NCBI RefSeq assembly: GCF_000198775.1
Contig: NC_014723.1
Span: 144,400 to 172,525, forward strand
DNA from: Mycetohabitans rhizoxinica HKI 454
GTDB taxonomy: Bacteria; Pseudomonadota; Gammaproteobacteria; Burkholderiales; Burkholderiaceae
Direction of reading: 5' to 3'
Length of the DNA stretch: 28,126 nt
In this document: piece after piece, positions 6,586-17,801 of the stretch
Position numbering within the stretch: position 1 is the stretch's first letter
How the letters are laid out: each line of letters opens with the position of its first letter
Notes under the pieces: generated by a model
The model's input: only the letters and a program-made list of their open reading frames with translations
Databases searched by the model: none
Told to the model about the DNA's origin: nothing
Position numbers and translations under genes: made by a program

Positions 6586-8664
6586 GTTCGTCTTCCCCTC
6601 CGAAAACGGACTCTACGTAGTCGGTCCTGAATAAACCGCAGACGCTGGTGCAGTAAGGCTCTGAGGCCAGAATGGTGTTGTGGGATTTGCAAGAGGCAGG
6701 CATATTGAGGCGAGATTCCTGCAAATTTCGACGAGGTTCGGATGGGTCCGAAGACGCCGGTGCCAGAGGGAGATTTGTTTCGCCAACCGCTGCGCGAGCA
6801 GATCAACTTGAAGCATCCGTTGGTTCGTCTGGCCGATCTGATTGACTGGGACCGATTGAGCACGGCAATGAGCGCGAGTTTCGTGTCGCGCCGCGGCCGA
6901 CCGGCAACGTCGCCGCGTTTGATCGCGGGGCTGTTGTACTTGCAGCACGCCTCCGACTTGTCGGATGAGGATGTGGTCTGGCAATGGCTCGAGAACCCAT
7001 ATTGGCAGGTGTTCACCGGCGAAACATACTTGCAGACCAAGCCGCCGATTGATCCGTCGAGCCTGACGCGCTGGCGCAAGCGGCTAGGCGAAGCCGGCGT
7101 TGAAGAACTGCTGGCCGAAACGATCGAAGCGGCTAAGCGAGCCAACGTCATCAAGACCTCGAGCCTGAAGCGGGTGATCGTCGATACGACGGTGATGGAA
7201 AAGGCGATTGCGCATCCCACCGATTCGCGCCTGCTCGAGCGTTGCCGGGAACATCTAGTGAAAGCTGCTGCCCGGCACAGGCTGAAGCTGCGACAAAACA
7301 CCAATCGCGAGGCCCCGCGCCTGGCAAGCCAGGTAGGCCGCTATGCGCATGCGAAGCAGTACAAGCGGATGAACAAAGCGCTGCGCACTTTGCGTTCTCG
7401 AGTGGGGCGCGTGATGCGTGATCTGGAACGGCAACTGGACGGGTTAGCTCAGCAAAGTCGCGCAGCGTTGGACGAGCTGATCAGCCGCACGAAGCGGATT
7501 CTCACGCACAAGCAGAAGGACAAAAACAAGTTGTATGCGCTGCATGCGCCGGAAGTCGAGTGCTTGGCGAAAGTGCGACGTGAAGTCGCAAACATCATTG
7601 TCTCGCCCGCCCACAAGGTTGGTGACGAGACCGGCCGTTCCGTCGGCCGTAGCCTACCTGTGCATGCGTTGCCGGCAACAGCGACGTGTGAAGCCACGGG
7701 GACAACGTGTCGGGCCTTCTGGCCGCGTCGCCTTCCGCGAGGAAGAGACGTCATCTGCGAGCATCAATGCGGATGGGATCCCAGGCTGAGTGGCATGGTC
7801 AACAGATGTGAACTGCCGCAGGCATCGTTAGGCACGACAAGCCAAAGATGCTGACAGGCTTGAACCAAAACGGTAAGTGGTCGGCTGCTCCTCCCTTTGC
7901 TACGGAGCACACGGACAGGAAGACCACCGGTGTACAGGCAGGACCTACTCCACTCGTTGTGATGTTTGTGGAACACGGTAAGCCCGACGTGCCGCCGGCG
8001 AAGGCAGGCCAACCGCAAGGAAGGCTGATGGCACAGCGGGTAGAGGAACGCGGAAAAAGCGAAGGCCGCTCGGTAACCGAGTGGATACGGGTTGCAATAT
8101 CACCCGGCGTGAAAGCGAGCCCACTTCCGCAAGGTCGTCCATGGCAAGAGAACTTGAGAATCCGCGATAAGGAGGAAGGCAGATGACGGAGCCAGCGCAG
8201 ACGGTGAAAGCCGTGGCGGGCACTGGTGCGCCTCCAGCCTATGGGCAAGCGTGGAACCAGATTAACTGGGACAACGTAACCGCCAAGGTCACGCGGCTGC
8301 AAGTGCGTATTGCCAAGGCAACACGGGACGGTAGATGGAACAAGGTTCAGGCCTTGCAACATCTGCTGACCCACTCGTTTCACGGCAAGCTTCTCGCCGT
8401 GAAACGAGTGACGCAGAACGCAGGCAAGAGAACGGCAGGTGTCGACGGCAGGATCTGGGCGACGCCGATGTCCAAGTTGAAAGCGGCACAGTCACTGACG
8501 CACAGGGGCTACCAAGCGTTACCGCTACGGCGCGTGTATATCCCGAAGAGTAATGGAAAGGAACGCGCACTCGGCATTCCGACCATGCGCGATCGGGCTG
8601 TTAAGCGCATCTGAAATTTGAGCCACTTCGCGCGTGATCGCGCAAAGTAAAAGTGAGCCAATCG

Positions 8665-10512
<1,848 letters not shown>

Positions 10513-11665
10513 ATTTACTTTGCGCGAAGTGGCTCATTTTTACTTTGCGCGCAACAGGGCGATGCAGGCACTGTGGCTCACGGCATTGCTGCCCATCGCA
10601 GAAACGACAGCTGATCCAAACTCCTACGGCTTCCGGCCGAAACGCTCGACGGCTGACGCCGTGGAGCAATGTTTTAAAGCACTCGCCAAGCGCAACTCTG
10701 CCCAGTGGGTGCTGGAGGGCGACATCCGTGGATGTTTCGACAACTTCAGTCACGACTGGCTGCTGGCGAATATCCCGATGAATAAGGCTGTTCTGCGCAA
10801 GTGGCTGCAAGCAGGATTCGTGGACAAAGGTGTGCTGTTCCCCACTGATGCAGGAACGCCGCAAGGCGCAATCGCGTCGCCGGTGCTGGCTAACATGGCA
10901 CTGGACGGGTTGGAAGAGGCGGTGCGCTCAGTCCTTGGGCCGAGCAAGACCGCTCGTCAACCAGCCAAGGCACACGTCGTGCGCTATGCGGACGAGTTCA
11001 TCGTGACCGGCGCGAGCCGGGAGTTGCTCGAAAAGCAGGTCAAGCCTGCCATCGAAGCATTTCTCTCGGCTCGGGGCTTGCAACTCGCTTCTGAGAAAAC
11101 GCTGGTCACGCATATTGCACGAGGGTTCGACTTGCTCGGGCAAAACGTGCGCAAATACGGGAACAAGCTGCTGATCAAGCCTGCACGCAAAAGCGTGCAA
11201 GCGCTGTTGAACAAGGTTAGCGAAGTGCTGGGAAAGAATAAGGCTGCCACCCAGTCGCAGGTGATCATGCAACTGAACCCGATTCTTCGGGGTTGGGCGA
11301 TGTATCACAGGCATGTCGTGGCGGCGGCGACCTTTGCCCGGATCGATCATCTCGTGTGGACGAAGCTGTGGAGGTGGGCCAAACGCCGACATCCACGCAA
11401 GAACGCTCTTTGGATCAAAAGGCGTTACTTCGAACGTCGCGGCCTAAGGGACTGGATCTTTGCATGTCATGTGCAGCCACTGGATCTGGCCTTCCGGCCA
11501 ACGCTATTTCGGTTGACCGGAGTCACCATTACACGCCACACAAAGGTTCGCAGCGATGCCAACCCGTTCGACCCAGCATGGATGCCTTACTTCCAACGCC
11601 GCGCAAATGGCTGCTGACAACGCTGTGAATCGCCCGGTCCGATCACCTGGCTGCAGGGACGGCTT

Positions 11666-11740
11666 GAGCCGTGTGCTGGGAAACTCGCATGCACGGTTCT
11701 TAGGGGAGCGCGCGCCGGCAACGGCGCGTGCTTACCCGAC
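11666..11740 (+). ncRNA. Group II intron domains V and VI
   Basis: GAGCCGTGTGCTGGGAAACT (from 11666), continuing to the pairing strand CATGCACGGTTCT (to 11700), is a domain V hairpin with the AGC catalytic triad. A second GC-rich hairpin (GCGCGCGCC-GGCAA-CGGCGCGTGC) follows, with an unpaired A near 11733 suited to be the branch point and 3' end CCGAC at 11740. Confidence 0.8.
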
Positions 11741-12267
11741 GGAAAACCACGCAAGCCGTACGAATTTGGCGTGAAGGTGTCGATTACGACTACGCACAAG
11801 GAAGGTCTGGTAGTCGGCGCTCGTTCGATGCCGGGCAATCCGTACGACGGGCACACGTTGGTTGAAGCGTTGGAACAAGCGGCGATCCTGAGCGAGGTGC
11901 AACCGCAGATCGCCGTCGTGGACCGTGGTTACAAGGGTGTGGCCATTGATGGCGTGAAAATCTATCACCCAGGCTTGCGACGCGGTATCACGCGAGGCTT
12001 GTGCACAATGATCCGACGTCGCAGCGCAATCGAGCCGGCCATCGGACACATGAAGTCAGACGGCAAGCTCGATCGAAACTGGCTTAAAGGGGTGCTAGGC
12101 GATGCCATCCACGCGGTGCTGTGCGGCGCCGGCCACAACCTGCGGATGATCCTGCGCAAACTGCGGCTTTTTTACGCCCTGATTCTCCTCGCTTTGCTCA
12201 GCTTCAAAACCGCTGCGCCCTCGGCTGCATGACTTCATCTGCGAGCTAAAACGAATTGTTCAGGCCC

Positions 12268-12439
12268 AACTATTTAAGCACCTAGTTAACCTAGCTCATC
12301 TTAAGCCGCCTTGTTCTCTGCAGGCAAGCAAGTTATAGTTACCTAAAGCGCTTAGATTTAGGTAAATTTTACTTTATCCATTTATTTGACCCTTTATAAA
12401 GGTGTTCCGCTCAATAGCTTTTTAATTTACCTGTGAAAT
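12268..12439. other. AT-rich upstream region of the transporter gene
   Basis: From the IS5 end to the leader of the transporter gene the sequence is noticeably AT-rich, with no ORF. Possible weak promoter hexamers exist (for example TTTATC and TATAAA near 12375-12402), but none is convincing. It looks like native DNA rather than IS sequence. Confidence 0.35.
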
Positions 12440-12531
12440 AAGTGCGTTGAAGCGGCCCGATCAAAGTGGTGACGCACTTTACCGAGCCTAACCACCCTTC
12501 ACCTAAAGAGGAACCCATAAGGTGCGTCATG
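12440..12531 (+). promoter_or_regulatory. Candidate alternative-hairpin leader over the transporter start
   Basis: Three segments are mutually complementary: A = AAGTGCGT (12440-12447), B = TGACGCACTT (12470-12479) and C = GTGCGTCA (12522-12529). A pairs perfectly with B (8 bp, 24-nt loop). B also pairs perfectly with C (8 bp), and C contains the AAGG-like ribosome binding region flank and the A of the start codon. A:B and B:C cannot form together, as in a translational attenuator. No ligand or ribosomal-protein motif is recognised. Confidence 0.4.
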
Positions 12532-13882
12532 GCTAAAGTTACTTTAAAACGACTGAAAGCTTCTTGCTTGTTCAGCACGGTGTTTTTCTCTCGCCTATGC
12601 ACATGGCGTGCATCACCCCACTGGCCGCAATGGATGCACCGTCGCATTGGCATTATCCCCGTGCCAGTATACGGATTGCTACTAGCCTGTATAGCCGCAC
12701 TTGTTGCGCTAAAATGTGTATCCAGCGATTTGCCTGTAATGATTGCAGTACTTGCAGTCGCGGGGTTTACGTGTGCCGAGCTCGGTGCCAAATTGCCGGG
12801 ACTACGTCATATCGGTGGCCCTGTCATTGTGGCATTGTTACTGCCCTCGTGGCTGGCACATCATCACCTGCTGCCGGCGGAATTGATTAGCCCGATTCAT
12901 CACTTTTGGCAGACCACCAACATCATTTACTTATTCTCTGCCCTGGTCATTGTTGGGCAGTTTGTTAGGCATGAACCGGGCGCTGTTGACCAAGGGCATC
13001 AGCCGATTTGCGATTCCAGTCATGGCCGGTTCAGTCGCAGCCGCCGTGATCGGTACTATAACCGGCATGGTCTTTGGCTTAGACGCATCGGATGCGTTTT
13101 TCTATATCGTGGTGCCAATCATGGCCGGGGGCATTGGCGAAGGTGCGCTGCCGCTCACGTTAGGTTACGCCGCGCTGCTGCAGCTGCCACAAGATCAGCT
13201 GTTTGCGCGGGTGGTACCCGCTGTCGTGCTAGGCAACTTGAGTGCCATTATGTGCGCGGCAGCGTTTGAACAAATCAGTCGACGATGCCGACGTCATTCC
13301 GATGGCCTTGCCTCGTCCGCTCAGGCCCATTCGATAATAAGTCGCGAGCCCGTCACCGTTGAGCAAGTTGCCGCGGCGGGCATTATGGCAATTAGTTTGT
13401 ATTTGGCAGGTCTGGTCCTGCAACATTTCACCCATCTGCCTGCGATACTGGGCATGTTGGCTCTGGCGGTGGTCGTCAAGTTAAGCGGTGCCGTGCCTGC
13501 CCAGCTTGAATACGGCGCGCACTGGGTCTATTGTTTCTTTGCCCGCGCGGTCACCTATCCACTCATGTTTGGCATCGGCATCACGCTGATGCCATGGGAA
13601 GCGTTGCTCGCTGCGCTGACTTTAGCGCATTTTGCCACCACCCTGGTGACCGTGCTTACGTTGATGATCACCGGTTTCTTTGTCGGACACTGGATCAAAC
13701 TACCGGCAACCGAAAGTGCAATGATTAACGCATGCCATAGCGGCATGGGAAGCACGGGCGATTTGGCTATTCTCACGGCGGCAAACCGTCTGCCGCTCAT
13801 GCCCTTTGCGCAGCTTGCCACACGGATGGGTGGAGCGATGACCGTGATCTTGGCGTTGGGGCTGATGGAACAATGCGAATAG
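12529..13882 (+). pseudogene. 2-hydroxycarboxylate transporter (CitS/MaeN-like), one frameshift
   Basis: Members of this inner-membrane family import citrate or malate with Na+ or H+. The first part from ATG 12529 reads HRRIGIIPVPVYGLLLACIA, SSDLPVMIAVLAVAGFTCAE and LRHIGGPVIVALLLPSWLAH, and reaches IIYLFSALVIVG. One extra base in the GGG at about 12954-12956 shifts the frame. The protein resumes as SLLGMNRALLTKGISRFAIP, with GGIGEGALPLTLGYA and the late CHSGMGSTGDLAILTAANRL to MTVILALGLMEQCE (stop 13880-13882). Rejoined length is about 450 residues with around eleven hydrophobic segments, normal for the family. No other lesion is seen. Substrate cannot be assigned. The upstream frame from GTG 12466 is open but the ATG is preferred. 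Confidence 0.85.
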
Positions 13883-13986
13883 CAACCTTGCCCATAGCCC
13901 AATGGTTCGGGGTATGTGAGGCGCGTTCACTCACCGCTGTCTGGCGTCAACTAAAAAAGCCGCCGACGACAACTAAAATTGCCGCC

Positions 13987-14760
13987 CTATGATGCTACCG
14001 TGGCCGGCGCCGTCGGCTTGGCGCCGGCAGCTTCTGCCCGATAGCTTTCAACGCTCATCAAGTCGAGAATGACACTGTGATGGACGACGCGGTCGATGGC
14101 CGCGAGCGTGGTCATTGGGTCTTTAAAGATGCGCTCCCACTCTGAGAATACGAGGTTTGTCGTGATGACGATGCTCTTGCGCTCGTAGTGCTCAGCGAGC
14201 AACGTGAACAGCACTTCCATTTCATCTCGGTTATGCTGGACGTAGCCGATGTCGTCCAGAATGAGGCACTCGAAGCGATCCAGCTTCGCTAGCTCCTGCG
14301 GCAAACGCAGATCGCGCTTTGCTGCCAGTAGCCGCTGCACCAAGGCCCCCGTGGATGTGAACAGGACCGGATACCCTTGCTCGACGAGCGCGTGCCCCAA
14401 TGCGCAGGCAAGGTGGCTTTTCCCGGCACCGGGTCGGCCGAGCGCGATCACATTGGTGGCATCCTTGAGGAAGCTGCCGCTGCGCAGCCGCTCGATCTGC
14501 AGGCGAGTGGCCGGATCGAATCTTTCCAGTTTTAACGTGCGCAAGTTCTTCCCAGGCAGCAGTTCGGATTGCCTCAGTAGTCGCTCGATTCGGCGCGACG
14601 CCTTCGCTGCACGTTCGATACGAGCCAGCTCGAGAAGAAACGCCTCATGAGTCAGTCCTTCCTTTGCCGCTCGCAGTGCCGTGTCTTGCACAGCTGCCGC
14701 CATGGCACCGAGATTGAGCGCACGAAGCGACACCAGCAATTCTTCACGGGCGTTATGCAT
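13987..14760 (-). CDS. istB: IS21-family IstB helper ATPase
   Basis: The intact 257-residue AAA+ protein has Walker A GRPGAGKS (about 108-115) and Walker B LILDD (about 166-170), then ERKSIVITTNLVFSEWERIF and IDRVVHHSVILDLMSVESYR, typical of IstB. It assembles on DNA, recruits the IstA transpososome and supports target selection. ATG 14760 overlaps the istA stop region by 8 nt, so the genes are coupled. It is a different subtype from the frameshifted IstB at 8665. Confidence 0.93.
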   Translation of the reverse strand: MHNAREELLVSLRALNLGAMAAAVQDTALRAAKEGLTHEAFLLELARIERAAKASRRIERLLRQSELLPGKNLRTLKLERFDPATRLQIERLRSGSFLKDATNVIALGRPGAGKSHLACALGHALVEQGYPVLFTSTGALVQRLLAAKRDLRLPQELAKLDRFECLILDDIGYVQHNRDEMEVLFTLLAEHYERKSIVITTNLVFSEWERIFKDPMTTLAAIDRVVHHSVILDLMSVESYRAEAAGAKPTAPATVAS

Positions 14761-16237
14761 GATTACTCCACGACGGGATTAGGGCGTCGTAGTCGTGCAA
14801 GTTGATGGCGGCCTTGCCGATCTTCAGCACCGGTGTCGGCGTAGGGCTTGCGACGAGTTTGCGCACGACATCGAGCGTCGGTATGCGCCCGTCATGCAAC
14901 AAGCGGCCGATTGCTTCGTCGATTTGCGCCTCGGATGTGCTCGCAGCTAAATGCAACAGGCGAAGATATTCCTGGTCCGCCTTTGTCGGCGTTGTGGCAA
15001 GCAGTGCGTCGTAGGCCCGGCGGAATGTGGTCGTTGGAAACAGCTCGTCTCTGTAGCAGTAAGCCGCGAACGCGCCGGGCTTTCTCACCAGTGACCAGAT
15101 CAGATGCCGGTAGTCGATTCGCCGCTGATTGCGCCCGCTCAAGCGCGGCAGAGTAAGAACATGTGCCGTCCCGTGGTAAAGATCCAAGTTCTCCGAGCGG
15201 ATGCGCGCCTTCAGCGTGGCGCCGATCAATCGTGAAGGTACCGAGTAGTAATTGTTGAGAACTCGAACCAAGCTGAAACGGGAAACGCGCACCGTGACCT
15301 CGCGCGTGAAGTCCAGCGGCGCTGCGGGCAGCGCTCTAAGCGCCGCTCGGTCCGCCTCGAATCGTTGCGAGCGCGTGAGATTGCGCTGCCCAACAAGTTC
15401 GCCAAGGAAGTGTTCGTAGTCGCTGCGCGTTGCGAAGTCTCGCGTGCCGCGAACCCGTAGCGCCTGGTCCACGGCCTGTTTGAACCGAAAGTGCGATTGC
15501 TCGACGTCGCCGTTTTGGTTAGCGCATCCAGCCGTGTTCGCTGATGGCTGCATGCCGTAATGAGCAAGCAATGCACGATAGTTCTGCGTGAACTCATGCA
15601 TGCCTTCGCGATCCAGCTCGCGTACGGCCGCAGTCAGATTGTCGGTGCGATGCCATTGTGGAACACCGCCGATCTGCCACAGGCATGCTTCAAGCCCTTC
15701 AGCCAGCGCCTCAAAGCTCTCGGAGAAGCAAATGCGCACGGCCTCTACGTTCGAGTAAGTCAGCACCAGGTGGTACAGCAAATGCGGGAATGCCGTGCCC
15801 GAGATCGTGACGCTCAGCCTATTCATTGAAGTGAAATCGGATTGAGCCATGCGCCCAGGCACATGCTCCTGTGCAAACATGACTTCTTGTTCCGGGCCGT
15901 GACGAACGCGCCACGCTTGAATGTGCCGCTGCAACGTGCGCAGCTGGCCTTCCTGATATCGCCCCGGAAACGCCTGGCACAGCAGCACAAATAGGGTCTT
16001 GGCCTGCAATGCCGGATCTCGTTTGAGATGATTCTCAACCCACGGCCAATCGACGCTAAACGGATTCTCCCGCGTGCGATGCATGCGCGGCTTCTTCATT
16101 TGACTCGGTAACGTGCCAGCACGCTCGTACTTACGGACCGTGCGCTCACTCATACCTGTTCGCGCTGCCGCCAGCTTCTGGCTCACTCCTTTCCGCCGTT
16201 CTTCTCGCAACAATTTGATTTCTCCGTCTTTTTTCAT
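14753..16237 (-). CDS. istA: IS21-family transposase IstA
   Basis: The intact 494-residue protein starts MKKDGEIKLLREERRKGVSQ. It has a helix-turn-helix (KLAAARTGMSERTVRKYE, about 21-38) and a DDE core with Asp134 (AQSDFTS), Asp199 (HRTDNLT) and Glu246 (GDVEQSH). A Mu-like C-terminal domain with VRVSRFSLVRVLNNYYSVPS follows. With intact istB and matching ends this IS21 could encode full machinery, but its right end carries an IS1111-type insertion. Confidence 0.93.
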   Translation of the reverse strand: MKKDGEIKLLREERRKGVSQKLAAARTGMSERTVRKYERAGTLPSQMKKPRMHRTRENPFSVDWPWVENHLKRDPALQAKTLFVLLCQAFPGRYQEGQLRTLQRHIQAWRVRHGPEQEVMFAQEHVPGRMAQSDFTSMNRLSVTISGTAFPHLLYHLVLTYSNVEAVRICFSESFEALAEGLEACLWQIGGVPQWHRTDNLTAAVRELDREGMHEFTQNYRALLAHYGMQPSANTAGCANQNGDVEQSHFRFKQAVDQALRVRGTRDFATRSDYEHFLGELVGQRNLTRSQRFEADRAALRALPAAPLDFTREVTVRVSRFSLVRVLNNYYSVPSRLIGATLKARIRSENLDLYHGTAHVLTLPRLSGRNQRRIDYRHLIWSLVRKPGAFAAYCYRDELFPTTTFRRAYDALLATTPTKADQEYLRLLHLAASTSEAQIDEAIGRLLHDGRIPTLDVVRKLVASPTPTPVLKIGKAAINLHDYDALIPSWSNHA

Positions 16238-16328
16238 GCTGGCTCCGCAAGGAGCCGCATGATAGCGACGGCCGCCACCTCAACAGTTCAGCCGCCGCAC
16301 ACCGGCAAATCTTATATGGTCGCCTCCC

Positions 16329-16555
16329 ATTTGCAAGGCGATTGTGCGCGGCAGGAGGGTGGTTGCGGACTTATATCCGGACTCGATCGCGGGCGTGCCC
16401 GCCGGCCCCGATGGATTGCGCCGCAAAGGTCCTAATCTAATTGGCGGACTGGAGGTCCGAGAAATGTCTCAGGCTTGCCTTTGCGCGGTCCAACCTGTCT
16501 TGCCATCGTTCAATACACCTGTGCAACCATGGATGGGTTAGGCCTTAAAGCGTGA
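16329..16555 (-). ncRNA. Candidate bridge (seeker) RNA region of the IS1111-type element
   Basis: In IS1111-group elements the guide RNA is reported to lie in the non-coding end downstream of the transposase gene. Here the only sizeable non-coding part is 16329-16555, which has no ORF worth keeping and several short GC-rich complementary segments (for example GGACTGGAGGTCC at 16446-16458). This is positional inference; no guide loop was matched to the target. Confidence 0.3.
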
Positions 16556-17563
16556 TCACTGTGCTGGTGCTGCCTGATACGTTCGCCCGTACGCTAGCAG
16601 CGCCCAGATCGTTCGCGCCATCTTGTTAGCCAGCGCGACAGCGACGACGTTTGTCGGCCGTCGAGTTAATAGAGCACGTAATCGCTCTGGTAAGTGTTTC
16701 GAACTCGAGATGACTGATCGTGCACCGTGAATCAGTAAGGTACGTAAATAGACGTCACCGCGTTTGCTGATGCCGCCCAGCCGGACTTTGCCACCCGAGC
16801 TGTTCTGTCGCGGCACGAGGCCAAGGTAGGCCGCAAATTCCCGACCGGAGCGGAAAGTTTTCGCTTGACCGATAACCGACACCGCTGCAGTTGCCGTCAA
16901 CAGGCCAACACCCGGAATTTCTGAGATACGACGGCATGCTGGGTCACCGCGTCGCCATTCGAGGATGCGCTGCTCGATGCGTTGAATTTGCTCGTCGAGT
17001 AGATGAAGTCGAGACAATTGATCCCGAAGACTATCGATCAGCATTGCCGGAAACTGATCGGCCAGCGTCGCGATCGCCGCTTGAGCGGCCTGGATCGATG
17101 GGCGTCGCCCTTGTGGCAAAACGACGCCGAATTCATAGAGTAATCCTCGCAATTGATTGACTTGCATGACGCGGATCCGGACCAGTTGCTGGCGCATTCG
17201 ATGTAGCGCCAACATCGCCTGTTGGTGCGCCGATTTGACGGCAACAAAGCGCATGCCTGGGCGCTGGGAAGCCTCCCAGATGGCGGCCGCGTCTGCCGCG
17301 TCGTTCTTATTCGACTTGACGAACGGGCGCACGAACTGGGCAGCAATGAGCCTGACTTCGTGCCCAAGCCTGCTCAGTTGCCGAGCCCAGTGGTGGGCGC
17401 TACCGCACGCCTCCATGACGATCCGGGCCGCTGGCCGGTTGGCGAAAAACGGTAACATTTGGGCACGCTTGAGCGCCTTGCTGTGAATCGTGCCGTCCGT
17501 ATCGACAAAGTGGATCTGAAAAACGCGCTTAGCCAGATCGATGGCGATCGTCGTGGGCTCCAT
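16556..17563 (-). CDS. IS110/IS1111-family DEDD transposase
   Basis: The intact 335-residue protein starts MEPTTIAIDLAKRVFQIHFV after a GAGAG-type ribosome binding site (AAGGAGAG). The RuvC-like DEDD residues are Asp9, Glu51, Asp88 and Asp91 (KNDAADAAAIWEA). The C-terminal transposase_20 domain has ISEIPGVGLLTATAAVSVIG and YLGLVPRQNSSGGKVRLGGI, with the conserved Ser region. These enzymes use a seeker/bridge RNA encoded in the element's non-coding end to choose targets. Here the candidate non-coding regions are 16329-16555 (downstream) and 17564-17658 (upstream). No lesion is visible. Confidence 0.93.
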   Translation of the reverse strand: MEPTTIAIDLAKRVFQIHFVDTDGTIHSKALKRAQMLPFFANRPAARIVMEACGSAHHWARQLSRLGHEVRLIAAQFVRPFVKSNKNDAADAAAIWEASQRPGMRFVAVKSAHQQAMLALHRMRQQLVRIRVMQVNQLRGLLYEFGVVLPQGRRPSIQAAQAAIATLADQFPAMLIDSLRDQLSRLHLLDEQIQRIEQRILEWRRGDPACRRISEIPGVGLLTATAAVSVIGQAKTFRSGREFAAYLGLVPRQNSSGGKVRLGGISKRGDVYLRTLLIHGARSVISSSKHLPERLRALLTRRPTNVVAVALANKMARTIWALLAYGRTYQAAPAQ

Positions 17564-17703
17564 TGAATCTCTCCTTCACGAAAGAACGGAAAAGACACTG
17601 TCGCATATTTGCACCGAAACCAAGCACCCAGCTCAGTCGCTGAAACAGCTGCTGAGGCGGGAGGCGACCATTCCATCTAGTTGGCGCCACCGGCAAAAGT
17701 AAT

Positions 17704-17735
17704 TGTCGCCAGACAGAAGGCATTGACTGGCGACA
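17704..17735. other. 9-bp inverted repeat at the IS21/IS66 boundary
   Basis: TGTCGCCAG (17704-17712) and CTGGCGACA (17727-17735) are perfect complements with a 14-nt spacer. The left arm belongs to the IS21 right end. The right arm resembles an IS21 end (CTGGCGACA) in the opposite direction, so the spacer may mark a head-to-head IS end or simply a preferred target. Confidence 0.35.
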
Positions 17736-17801
17736 GCCCACGAGAACGGCGCGACCGACCTCGGCGTTGTAAACGTCATGGCGGGCGCGTAAACTGCGCC
17801 C

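Larger units (their letters stand above)
16316..17671 (-). mobile_element. IS110-family element, IS1111 group, apparently complete
   Basis: ATGGTCGCCTCCC (16316-16328) and its exact complement GGGAGGCGACCAT (17659-17671) form 13-bp inverted repeats around one intact transposase gene. Subterminal inverted repeats of this kind are the hallmark of the IS1111 group. The true outer ends lie a few to about 15 bp beyond each repeat: sequence shared with the copy at 5957 extends to about 17679. It sits in the terminal region of the IS21 above. Confidence 0.8.
13938..17715 (-). mobile_element. IS21-family element with a nested IS1111-type element
   Basis: The left end TGTCTGGCGTCAACTA (13938) and right end TAATTGTCGCCAGACA (to 17715) are inverted repeats, perfect for the outer 9 bp and 13 of 16 overall. 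istB and istA fill 13987-16237. The right terminal region is interrupted: CACCGGCAAA occurs at 16300-16309 and again at 17688-17697, on either side of the IS110/IS1111 element. Without the insert the IS21 is about 2.4 kb, normal for the family. No clear target duplication is seen at the outer borders. Confidence 0.75.

Noticed and set aside
7573..7854. Extension of the IS5 transposase frame to a 370-residue protein
   Set aside because: Sequence after 7572 is the group II intron. The real C-terminus is encoded at 11741-12232.
12940..12975. Programmed ribosomal frameshift in the transporter gene
   Set aside because: The site (TTGTTGGGCAG) is not a recognised slippery heptamer, and the family has no known frameshifting. 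A simple indel is more likely.
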